From Nemopilema nomurai (Eukaryota > Cnidaria > Scyphozoa > Rhizostomeae > Rhizostomatidae): a stretch of 64,000 nt of DNA. Shown piece after piece: positions 37,101-49,100 of the stretch. How positions within the stretch are numbered: position 1 is the stretch's first letter; each line of letters opens with the position of its first letter. A program made the position numbers and the translations under genes. The notes below the pieces were generated by a model, which saw nothing but the letters and a program-made list of their open reading frames with translations, made no database searches and had not been told where the DNA came from. The DNA is taken from NCBI GenBank assembly GCA_003864495.1, contig ML133493.1, positions 131,820 to 195,819 on the forward strand. The letters run 5' to 3'.

Positions 37101-40100
37101 GGGCATCTACAGAGATGTTTGGCTAGCTTCTTGTCTCTCTTCCACTCCATAAGTTGAAGCAAGTTGCTTCTTTTATCTTTCATGGTTGACTTGCTTGATA
37201 CATAAAATTCATCAATTGTTGCAGACTCTTTGTTGATCTCTCCTTTGTTTTCAAGATCCTCTACTGCGTTGACAGAGCTTGCACTAAGGTCAATTCCACA
37301 ATCGCTACCCTCATCTCAGGCCTTATTTTAAGGAAATTTTATCACTGCACAATCAGGGTGGTTTCATAAAAAGATTACCTCTAGAGGTAGGTGCAAGGTG
37401 CGTGGCAGAGGCAGGCATGCAATAACCGGGATTTTGGGAGCACTGTAAACAACCCAGCCGGTCCAGGGGGCAGAGCGGATAGCCCCGGAAGCTAATGAGA
37501 TTTTGCCATCTCTGAGGCCTTAGAATGGCTTAAGTTCCAGAAAATCCTCTTTCTGCACAATGACATAAAAGCACAATAAATTCATATACAGCCCCTGAAT
37601 ATCCAACCCACTAGCAGAAAATGACAGTCAGCAAAGTTCTCCCACGTGCCGCTAAATTTGAGTTAATGTTTTCAATACCATCATGGCTCTTATTTTCCCA
37701 GAAGTATTTTGAAGCAATGAAATGATCGAAGACAGGGGGAGAAAAGACGCAGAAAAGGATATAGAAAAAGTTTTTATAACAATGTAACTGTGAACTATTT
37801 TATACACCAGAACTTTTGATGTGTTTGCTTCGCTTTTCATTTTATTACCGTTACGTTCTGTGTGCTTATTATTTGTGACTTTTTAGTATGAATTGTTTAT
37901 GTCGCTGTTTCAACTAATTTATCACTGCACAATTTCCATTTATCATTGCACATTTTGGATTTATCACTGCACAAATGGGTTATCACTGAGCCTTAAAATA
38001 AGGCCTGCCCAGGGACGCCGGAGCGACTGTAGGGCAAGGGGGCGGCTAGGAACGAAAGGGCAATCAAGACCGAAGGCGAGGGAAACGAGCCTAAAAACTG
38101 GGGGTCCGGGGTACTCCAATGCAAAACTTTTGTCGCCACGCCCTTTAACTTGGCTTAAAATGCTACCAACGTTTTGCATCCAAGATTAATCATGTTATTT
38201 TACGACATTTTGTGGCTATTTCTCCACATGTTCTCATTCCAATTCGCATATTACTTATTTTGAAGTTGCAATTTCCAGTCATTAGCATCATCGATTTTTG
38301 TTACTGATGTCTGGCTGAAAAGGTGATGATGCTATGGCGGCTCTTGATCACGCTTCAACATAAGTTACCGTCAGTTGTATTACAATTTTTCTATTTCTAA
38401 CGATAATCGAACGCCTCTCGGCCATACACTTTCATTCTGCACTCATAAGAATACACAAGACAAGTTATTGTCAGTCATAACTATGGCGTGCATATACCGC
38501 CAAAAATAGCTCTTTCTAAAATTTCAGCACAATGCATAAAAGTTTAGTGATCTTCTAAAAGTTCACTTGCTCTGCATTCTCAAGAAAGGCTAGTTTTAAA
38601 ATTTCAGTCATTTACAAAGTTTCAACCACCGTACAACATGCGCGCCATACATAACAACTCGAAGTGTTAAGTCGTGATTTCCGTTGCATCACTTTTGCCC
38701 CCCCTGCCCCCCTTACCAAAAGGCATGAGGGGCGCTCGCCCCCCCCCCCCCCGGCGTTCCTGGGCCTGCCTTATATGATGTTGAATGGGAAGTAGAAGAA
38801 GCTGCTAGCATGCTACTCTCTATTCCATTTGGAAGACTTTCGACTGCTGGAAATCCAGCCCATATCTTTAGTGTAAAGGGAATGGCTAATCGGATAAATA
38901 TTTATCCGGTATTGTGTAAACGGAACCTATCCGTATAAAAAATTATACGGATAACTATTTACACGCTTTTTTATATAAGGAACCTACCTCAAGGCCTAGT
39001 TCCAAAAGATCCTTATTCGTATACCTCAAATCATCAGATTTTAGTACCAAAAGTTCCTTAAAAGTTCCTTAAGTTCTCACTTTCAGTGTTTTGACTACAA
39101 TAAGCCTTAACACTTAATAGAGGAGGGACGAGACAGCATATGCGGAAACTACTCAATGAAGCACTTTACACACGAATAGCGAACAATTTTGCGAGTATTG
39201 GCTGCAAATAAATGGAACCGGCCTTTAAGTTCTTGATGCTTGCAGTTATAAAAAAATTTCAAATCGAAAAGTTCCTTAGTGATTTTGTTTTTAGTAGTAT
39301 AAGTTCTTTAAATTTTTCGGCCTACTACATGTAGGTTCCTTATAAAGTGGTTCCTTATAAAAAAAGCGTGTATTTTACCTTATAAAAGAAGCTCTTTTTT
39401 AAAACTTCCTCTGGGAATGGTGGGCAATCAAGATCGCCGCGGTACAAAGCATCAGCGCAAATTCCTATGGTCTCATCTAGGGGCACGTTTGTAAAGGCAG
39501 GCTCAAGTTTTATGTTTTGGATAAAGTTGGCAAATGTAAAGGAGTCTTTGATGCAACGCAATGAATATATTTTGACCGGGTCCAAAATTTCGGATAGCCA
39601 CTTTGCTAACTCATGTTGTGAAGATTCAATCGTAGACAAAACCGGTCGAAGCAGACAGAGAGCAGCCGCGTCGAAAAGATTCGGCTATAGGGCATTATCT
39701 TTTGGAGAATCCAGATTGCGCCGTACATACATTTGAGGACAAGTTTCGTATAATTGGGCAAGCTAGGTCGTCTTTTCACCTAGGTGTTTTAGAGTCGGTT
39801 TATATTTCAATGGAAAATCCCATTCTTTGTAGACAGAAAGAGTTCGTCTTTTCCCTTGGACTCCTCTAATCCTCTAAAGTTAGGTGTTAAGTAACGCTGA
39901 TTGGTCAATTATAACCAATAATACGCTCTGGCTATTTATTGTGTCAGCTTTTGGTTATTTTCCGATGTTTGCATACTCTGAGGAGTGTCTGACGAAAAAG
40001 CACTTTAAGGTTACGGTAAACGTTTTCTGGATGAAAACATCCATTTTTCGATTTCTTCACATTCTGATAGCCGAATAAATAAGAAACATAATGATACCAT

Positions 40101-43100
40101 GTTTGAAGCTAGAAGAAGTTTTGAAAATGGAGAAAATCCCATATAAACGAAGGTTTCCATAATTTCCGTATCAAAGTTTCTAGCTGAGGTTATCAAATCC
40201 CTCTACCTGTTAAGCCGATTATCGTTCTTCTGCTTCTTGTGGTTTGTATGAGAGTATGGCAAATCCATGAATTGTTGTGTTTATTGTGCATCGAATGATA
40301 TATAGCTTACCTAGATTCCATGAACAGTTTGGCCTTCAAGAAGGAAAACCCTAATTTTGTGTTGAAAAGGTTTACCGTAACCTTAAGTATGCAAAAACTA
40401 GTTCCGCTTTTTCTTGACATTGTGGAGTTTGGTGGCGCAAAGCACTTGTTCACGAACAGAGAAACATAGTCCTGCAATCAGTCGGACTGCCTAAACTGCA
40501 TTCATTTGTTGAGGCATAAAATTTTGTGCGTGGTGATTGTCTGGCGTCTGCATATATTGCAAGGGCCTGCTTTCGTTTCTGTCTTTTACCTATGCATTAT
40601 ACTTATAATGTAAGCACGACGTACCTGCAGTATTTGAATCACTTTTGGAAAGTGTCTCGTTGGGCTTCGATCTTCCCTCGGATTCATTGACCACTGTCGG
40701 CATACTAAGCTGCACATTCGCAGAATCCACTACATTTACCACATCTCGAATGCTGTTACCATCGCCATTTCCCAATTTCCTTTGACTTTCATTATTGAAT
40801 TGATAGTTTCTGAATTGTTGTTCAGCGGTCACGCCAGAACTATGCCTTTCCATTGATGGAAAACTGTCATTACGTGTGTGTCGGTGATATGGCTTCGGCG
40901 CTTGCCAGCAAAGGTCTGTGGACAAAGTCTCGGGTCGACTGTGTCGTGTTCTTGCGAATGACTCAAGTTTGTTATCATCCAAACATTTACCGTCTTCTGA
41001 TGAAAAGTGGCTAGCTCTCTCAGGATGATACGCATTTTCACGGTGACTCAGGGCCATGTGTCCATACGTTCCTTTGCCTCTTCTTAAGTTTTTTATCAGC
41101 CTATGATGTGAGTTGTTATCAACATATTCATGCCTTGTGATTCGATCTTTTATGAGTACTTCTTCATTTTTAAAACCTCTATCCATTTCCCATCCATCTT
41201 TTTCGTAGTTTCCAATAGGGGCGCGTGACCTTGGCAAATACCCCTTAGGTCTCCTACTAGGAAACCTGACTGGCAGCATCCTACCTTCGGGGGGATATGG
41301 CCTATCGAATGGCTTACCGTAAGTCCCTTGTCTGTATCGAGGCCTTGTGCCACGAAAAGAGACTCGTGAAATTTCATTGTGATAACCTTTTGGAGCGATT
41401 AGCTCCTTTTGTCGTCTTTCGCCATGCCAAAAAACGCCTGACGTATTAGCGTCAAAAATGTTTTCGCTTTTCTCATTCTGACCTCTATCTCTGACTTTTT
41501 TACCTTTTAGTCTGTCTTCGGGAATATTATGCCTTTGCTCAATGTGAGACGGAAAATCGTGATATTCACGCTCTTGCTCAGAAGACTGGATAACTGCTTT
41601 AGGAACAGCTGCTTTTGAATTGCCTCGGGGCATTCGTTGCAACTCTTCATTGTTTCTTGGTAGAGGAAACATATGTACGGGTCTCGGTGGTCCTTGCTCA
41701 AAGTCAAGTCTTGTTTGAGGAGCATGGAAATTGCTCATTTCCCTGTCAAAGTCTGTTCTACCTTTCTGGCTCAAGTCCATGACCTCCCCAGGCGGGCCTA
41801 ACTGGCCGGTTGAAGTTGCCGCCTTGTCACGTACCTTTGAGGTAGCCTTCGTATTGGTTTCAACATCTTCCAGGTTAGCAATGTCCTTGTACTTATTTTT
41901 TAGTGATATCATTTCATTCTCAGATACGCTTTTCTTGATTACGCTGACGCCCTTATTTGTTATGGAAGAGATGGCTGACGGGACCCTTTGGGAAGGTGAA
42001 CTTCTCTCTGGCGAACTTTTTCCCGACTTTCCGTCGTGAGTTGAAGACCCTCCTGTGATATTAGAATTTAGCGCCAATTGTCTTACGGCACGCATCCGTT
42101 TTTCATTGAGCTGAACAATGAGGTTCCTGTTAGTTTTCTCTTGTTCATGCGACTTCTCCTGTTCATGCGACTTCGTTCCTGGCAACCCTTCCCGGAGAGA
42201 TCCATCATCAAGAGCAAATGAATTCTCAACAATGACCACTTCACTTGGAGATCCTCCTCCACCGCTATCTCTTCGCTTCTGCACCTGGTACATTATGTTT
42301 ATTTGACTAAGTAGTGCATCATAAGCGTCCACTGTTATTTCTCCTATGTCTAGCCTTCTTTTGAGCTGCAAAAAGAGCATCAATCATAAAAGACAGGTAA
42401 AGATTGAGACGTCAACCAAACGAATACGAAAAACAGTTCTAAAAACTTTGCAAACATTTTGAAGAAACAACTGTAGAAAGCGTAAGCTTCTTCTTGAGTT
42501 ATGCTTTCATTACTTCAGAGACAAATAGACTGCCAAAATTTCAAATCATAGAACAAAGCAAGATTATCAAGCTTGTTTACTATTTTACTAGATATGAATT
42601 GTAAATAGAAAATAATTCTGAATTTTTCCTACATGAAAAATGCTTCTACACAATCATGGTTGAACTTGGCATTTTGGCACTATTGAACTGATGAATTAAA
42701 GAAAAAATACATCAGATAAACATGATGCAGCAAACATTTACGCTGAACGAAGGAGGATAAACCAACCTCATCAACTAAATTTTGGTGATTTTTCATCCTC
42801 ATTTGATGCGGAAGTTCGCTTTCTGAAGGCAACTTTTGACTACCATCTGTGTTCACAATTTTCTTCATATCTTCATCAATTTCAGCAAAGCCTCTTTCTT
42901 TAAAAAGCATTGACTCAAGGAGGCGTTCATTCAATATTTTTGGATTCTCCACCGCAGAAGATCTAAAGTCATTAGAAAAGCTTTTTCCAGAATCTGTTGT
43001 CTTCTTTTTATATCCGGAAGTATTTGGTTCAAAACTATCAAACTTGTCGTGCTTCATCTTCTTACTTGGAGGGCGCCATTCACCAAGGCTGCTTTCAATA

Positions 43101-46100
43101 ACACTTGCATGGCTCTGATGGTCAAGTAAACTGGAATTAAGACCACTAGCTTCTTGTCGGTTTGGGTTTAGTATGTCTGTGTTAGGACTAGGATTACTAG
43201 CGTTGACAGCAATGACTTGGTCGACGACGGCGCTAGTAGTGACAACTGGTGCACCTCTCTCATCTTTTGAAGCTATGGGGTCAGCCTGCAAAACATTTCT
43301 TGCATTCTCAACACTAGAAGTGGTTGATGATCTGACGTTGATTTCGGTTCTAGGCCATACCTCATGGCCCTTTCCTCTGTTCTTGGGACCAACTTGGCTT
43401 CGTATTTTCAGTGTACGGGGGTCTTTTGAAGAATTAGCGCTAGCTTGAATTGGCGTTTCAGACAAACATGCCTGAAAAAGGAGGAAAATGAAGAAAAATT
43501 AAGCTTTCCTTCATAGGACCTTCATTAAGAATTCTGTAAGGAGAAAAATATTTCGCAATACATCATGCCCTAATTGAAACAAATAAAAAACGTCCCCAAA
43601 AATATTCCGACCCACTAACAATATTCTTGATAAGAAGCATGAAAATGAGAGGGGGTGAGGGTGGCATGGGATCGCATCCGTAAATCTGTCGAACAATTCT
43701 GCGTCACCTGCTTACGCTGTCTCAGATTTCAAAAACAAGACCAGAAGTCGCAGGCCGTACAAGATGCAACCAATAAAGTTTAAACAAGATGCAATTAACA
43801 AGGTGGGCCACATTTTCTGATAAAAAAGAGAATTTCCGTATACCAGTTGTCCATCTACTAAGCCTGTGTTCTTTAGATGCGCTCTCTTGTCAGCAACCTC
43901 GGGCATAACATCACAGTTGGAATTGGGTCCATGTTCAGTCTAGGAAGGACAAACGCTTTATAGTATGTGAATAAATCTGTGCACAAAAACTGAATTTGTA
44001 TGAAATAGGTATCATTGGTTTAGAGGGCAAGGGTGTTACGGGTTAATGTAGCGGCAAATTTGCGCACCAGAAACACAGAAAATTTTCAGGAAGTAAGGTC
44101 AACTCATTTAAGAATTTTATTGAGTAAATACAGTAGAATTAATCATAAAGTCTCCAACAAACGTGAGATCCCGCATTTAGATTCTTGTTTGTTTGTTTGT
44201 TTGTAATCGAATATAATTTTAAGCTACAATACCGTAACTTGTCTAATTCGATTATTTACAAAATATACATATTAAATATACAAAGTTAAAGTTTTTATAG
44301 TTTTTATAGTTTTTATAGTTTTTAAATACAAAGTTAAAATAAAATTATTAAGTTTTGCATACGTTGCATGTACAGGTTGTCCCGTCCCAGTTTTTAATTA
44401 ATCTTTTTATTTGGATCAGGTTTTCTGGAGATTTTATTCCCGGTGGTAAGCCATTCCAAATTTGTAGTCAGAGAGACATGAGGCTGTTTTTACCGAAAGT
44501 TGTTTGGTTAGGCCTGTAGTGCTGCAAGTCTTGTGGACGACGTGAGGATCGATCAGAGGTTCTTAGTTCGAAAATATTTTGCATGAATTCAGGATTTAAC
44601 CTTTTTACAGTTTTGAAAATCTCAATACAGAGGTTCCTTTGCCGACTTACATGCATTTTTGTGATTTGAGTGCATTGGCAAAACTTGAAAACATTTGGAA
44701 ATCAAAAGATGTAACAATGAAGAACAAGTTGATGCTGCTGAGGTCCATAGTGTTGGCAAATCTGCTGTATGCTTGTGAGAGCTGGACGATAAGTAGAGCA
44801 GATGAGCAAAGAATAAGAGCGATGCAGATGAAGTCATACAGGCGGCTATTGGGAGTAACTTGGAAGGACAGGAAGACAAATGAGTGGATAATGGATAGGG
44901 TCAAAGAGATCTGTGGATATGAACCGGAAGATCTGATGGATGTGGTGAAGAGGAGGAAGCTCCAGTACTTCGGACATCTGGTTCGTGGAGGAGGAACTGG
45001 TAGAGCTGTGTTGGAAGGCGGAATGGAGGGAAGCAGGGGCAGAGGGAGACCACGGAGAAACTGGATGGGGAATATTACTGAGTGGACGGGAGAAAGAGGC
45101 AACACCTTGAGTAGTATGACGGTTGATCGGGAAGGCTGGAGAAAGGCTATCACGAACTGGGTGCACCCACGGCCGCCTCGGCTACGGAGCTGATGATGAT
45201 GATGATGATTTATAGCTTTTGTTAGCGGAATGGATAGCTCCTTTGCAGCTAGACGGACAAGTTTAGGGGGTATTTTGTCTTCACCGGTCGATTTCTAATC
45301 ATTTATTGAAAGCAAGAGTTTGAAAACATTATCTGGTCCAGCTTCATGAAGAGAAAATAAACCAAGCAAATCTTGTCGATTTTGAATTATGTCTAATATA
45401 TTAGGGTGATTTTGGTATCCCTGCAGAATTAGTCCAACTATATGACTATCTTCTTGAAAGGGTGCGTTTTTCGCAATGCTAGTGGGCTTTCTGCCAGAAG
45501 ATTTTTCTACGACATTATGTAATGATGATTAAAAGCTTCGGCAAGTTCTTTATCTTCAAATATGATTCTATCTTCTTCAACTAGAGTAATGTCGTTATCG
45601 TGTAACCCCCCTTTATTTGCGAAAAATGTTTGACAAGATTCCAAAAGTCTTGATTTGAAAGTAGTCCGTTTTTGGTTGCTATTTTAAAGTGATTTCTGAT
45701 CGCCTCCTTTCTTAGTGAGACGCACAGATTTCGCTGTTTTTTATACTTGATTTCATTAGCCTTTGAAGGGTGCCTCTTTAAATTATTACGAAGCCGAGAT
45801 CGGTTATAAATTGCTTTCCGAGATCCCACTTCATAAATTGAGCAGTGTTTTCCTTGAGTTTCTTAGTCTTCTATGTTTGTTAACTAGCGTACGAAACGTT
45901 CCAGTAAGATGCTCAAAGGCATCATCAGCGCTTTGATAGTCATTGTCAAAGTTGGTACTTCTAACGTCGTTTAAAAAGTCATATTCGTTAAAGTTTTTAT
46001 AACGTCGATATGTAATATTTTTTGCTTTGAGGCGGAGTATCTGTGCTTTCAGTAGAGTAACTACAAGCCTGTGATGGTCGCTCAGTCCTGGCTCGAATAC

Positions 46101-49100
46101 ACATGTGTTTTGAAAAAACGCTGGCCGGTTTGTTAACAGGGCATCTATTGAAGTGGCGTGATTTTTGTGAAACATGTCATTTCCTTAACCAGGTTTTGTA
46201 AGCCCATTACATCAGAAAATGACTTAACTTGTTATAGCCCGGGTGTTGCTCGTTTTGGGTGTCAATGTTCAGATCACCCAAAACGTTGTCGTATTTCTCT
46301 AGAGCCAAATTCACAGAGCTAGATAATTCATTGAAAAAGTTATTCAGGTTTCCTGAATCTGGGGGTCGATAGACTAAAAATATTATCCACCTTTTTGCAG
46401 ATAGTGAGTTCTGAACATATCGATTCGACATTCGGGGTTTCAAAGACGGTAATGCGATTACAAACTCCCCTCTCTCACATGTTGCATAAGCTCCCCCCCC
46501 CCCCCACATCGCAGCGCATTGGGCATTGATAGTTCTGAAATTCTGATAGGAGTCCAAACGTTTGGACATACTATTGAACTCTTGATTACGATCTCTTCAA
46601 CTCCTTGAAAACAATATTTTATTGTCTATGACATTTGGCTAGAATTCAACAAAAGAGTATCGACTTATTCGCTTTGATGTTTGAACGTAAGACATTTGAT
46701 GTACAACAAACGTTTCGAAAACGAAATTCCATCACTTTCAAGCGGATAATTCTACCCAGTATTGCCATGACGACGTGTTATGGACCATTTACGGCACTCT
46801 TGCACAAAGTTGACACCAAGACATGAAATCGTCAGATACTCATATTTAGAAAGTGCAAGTGAAGCAAAAAAAATGATGTGAATCAAGAGCATCTTCAACA
46901 TGTACCGTCCATTGGGAGGTTTGGGCATCACTACTGGGATGAAAAAGGTAGAACCTTATCCCCCTCCTATCAATGAAATCCCGTAGCACAAGACAATAGA
47001 CATGCAAAAACATTTCTGCAAATGAGACAAAATATACGTAAACTTTCAACAAGCAAGATGATGGTGGTAGATTGTTTCCGTGCATTTTGCATTTATAATC
47101 CGGAATGTAATTCTCTGCCTCTCCTTTAAAGACATGCTGGACGATGAAACGGAAATTGTTTAAGGGCAGCCAAACAGGGGATGGCAAAACTCATTAGGTG
47201 GCATCAAAGGCAAGCCACAGTTTCCATAAACAAATATTAATTCAACTTCACCAAATATTTGGCAGATAATATACCTGTCTTACAGACGCTGCAAAGAACA
47301 TTACCTTCAACAGAAACATTGGATTGATGTGGATAGAGCTTGATGGTGGGGGTGCCTCTGCCACAGGCCAGTTTTGGTCCAACTTCTTAATAGCCGTATC
47401 CAGCTTATATAGAAAATCTCTTGAAAAGCAGTCGCGCCAAGTGTTTCTCAGTTTATAGAGGGAAACTCGAACTTTTTCATCTCCCTAGAATATGGATAGA
47501 AATGGTCTGTTAAGAAAAAATTAAAACGACTAAATAGAGGTTTCTATGGCAGTTTGGAAAAGATAAGCACACAAATAAGGATGAACAAGTGCTTTGTGGT
47601 ACAAAACTTCACAATTGCTAGAAAAAGCGGAACTAGTTTTCGCATACTTAAAAGTACCTTTTTCGTCCGACACTCCTCAGAGTATGCAAACGTCGGAAGA
47701 TAACCAAAAACTGACCGAATAAATAGCCAGATGCGGATCGAAAACACTAGAGGGTGATAAGCAGAGCGCGTGATTGGTTATAATTGACCAATCTGCGTTA
47801 CTTAACACCTCACTTTAGAAGAGCCCATGGGAAAAGACGAACTCTTTCTGTCTACAAAGAATGGGATTTTCCATTTAAATATAAACAGGCTCCAAAACAC
47901 CTAGGTGAAAGGAGGACCTAACTTGCCCAATTATACGAAAATTGTCGTCACTGTATGTTTTGGCGCAATCTGGATTCTTTAAAAGATGTTGTCCTATAGC
48001 CGAACCGCAATTAATTTGGGCATTGCGTCTTTTACAATTTCGACGCGGCTGCTCTCTTTCTGCAGAGGTTTTGGTCCTTATGCTTGTGGGATATGCTGCT
48101 TTATTCTATCCTCCAATCTTTGAGTAGCGCGTCCTACATACCAAGCTTCACATCGGCAGATCCGCATCTGGCTATTTATTCGGTCAGTTTTTGGTTATCT
48201 TCCGACGTTTGCATATTCTGAGGAGTGTCGGACGAAAAAAAGTACCTTTAAGTATGCGCAAACTAGTTCCGCTTTTTCTAGCAAATGACAAATAAGGATG
48301 TATAGAAAGAAAAATAACAAAAGATAATTTAACATTTGAGGTTCCTCAAGAAGTTCCTTCCCAAAGTTCATTTATCTGTACAGGATGAATTTAATAAAAT
48401 GTGCATGGTGTAGGGGAATACCTATCCAGTCAACTTTTTAGCAAAATAGAGCGAATGCGAACTGTTGGACAACTTGCTTATTGTGATAAATAATGGAGAC
48501 GTTCTTCAGTAAATTTGGAAAATTTTCCGTTTAGGGTAATGTAGGGAAGAAAGTCTCGGACAATTTGCTTAGCAACACATACTGAAAATAAGTAATCGGG
48601 CTGTCCGTCTAGTTTAATAAGAGGTAAGCAGCAGATCCCCCACTTCGTTCAGCATATTACATGAAAGGTAAGTTCTGAACTTGTCTGTTCAGTACAATAA
48701 GAGATATGCAGCGTATCATTAAGTTCATTTAGCATGTACGTTGTCGGTCTGCCTGTTTACTGTAATAAAGGATGGACCACTTTTCGGTCGATTCGTTTAG
48801 CAAAATATTGAGTTTTCAGGTTTCCGCTTCGCACAAGAAGTCTTTCAACCAGTCTTTGTTAGTTTACGGTTGTCACAAAAACATACTAGATGAGGTACTA
48901 GAATTTGATAAAAAAATTAGCACAAATCTGCACAAATACTTACATTCTCAAAAACGTTCGTAAATATTTCAATCAGGTTTTCAGTTATAGCTTGTATGAA
49001 GTTATTTCCTACATTCTTCAGGATAGAATCCAGCAAATAAAGGTGATGGAATCTTCAGCTTAATGTTGCTCTGAAAAGAAAAAAATCATTTATTTACTGA

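Larger units (their letters stand above)
34858..38927. mobile_element. Large Harbinger-like element with GTTTACAC ends
   Basis: The left end reads GACCCCGTTTACACACG; the right end is the complement of GGTTCCGTTTACACAA. Both are followed by TTTATCCGG-type sequence. The interior holds a plus-strand ORF (36220-36475) and a minus-strand coiled-coil protein (37320-36940) like Harbinger accessory proteins, and two later insertions (34914-35985 and 38010-38762). No complete target duplication was seen, so the boundaries are approximate. Confidence 0.55.
34527..40415 (-). mobile_element. Penelope-like element, inverted ends, broken by insertions
   Basis: Outer ends are inverted copies of one tail: CAAGAAAAAGCGGAACTAG at 34527 and its complement ending at 40415. 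On the minus strand the order is RT (39639-39385), interruption, then the C-terminal end of a GIY-YIG endonuclease (about 34830-34725) reading MENPILCRQKEFVFSLGLL, then the tail. At the 5' side an inverted endonuclease-plus-tail copy reads on the plus strand (39655-40415). Penelope-like elements are known for such inverted or tandem terminal copies (pLTRs). The whole unit lies in a PCF11 intron. Confidence 0.8.
47615..48284 (-). mobile_element. Short Penelope-like copy with inverted tails
   Basis: The ends TTGCTAGAAAAAGCGGAACT and the complement finishing at 48284 are inverted copies of the family tail. The minus strand encodes the GIY-YIG endonuclease: CEAWYVGRATQRLEDRIKQH, SAIGQHLLKNPDCAKTYSDD and FRIIGQVRSSFHLGVLES (about 48140-47815), then the tail. 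No RT. Frameshifts are present. It lies in the PCF11 intron between exons 3 and 4. Confidence 0.87.

Noticed and set aside
41731..42039. Plus-strand ORFs within 40829-43448
   Set aside because: All lie antisense to PCF11 coding exons.
44647..45166. 168- and 106-codon minus ORFs as genes
   Set aside because: The plus strand of the same stretch is a clear LINE reverse transcriptase end; these are shadows.
46846..47187. 113-codon minus ORF as a PCF11 exon
   Set aside because: A possible splice site exists, but the sequence does not resemble Pcf11 and the model is in phase without it.
49020..49070. An in-frame TGA read as a recoded stop in the CID exon
   Set aside because: A one-base insertion explains the data better: reading from the acceptor in phase 0 then shifting once aligns every CID residue without a stop.
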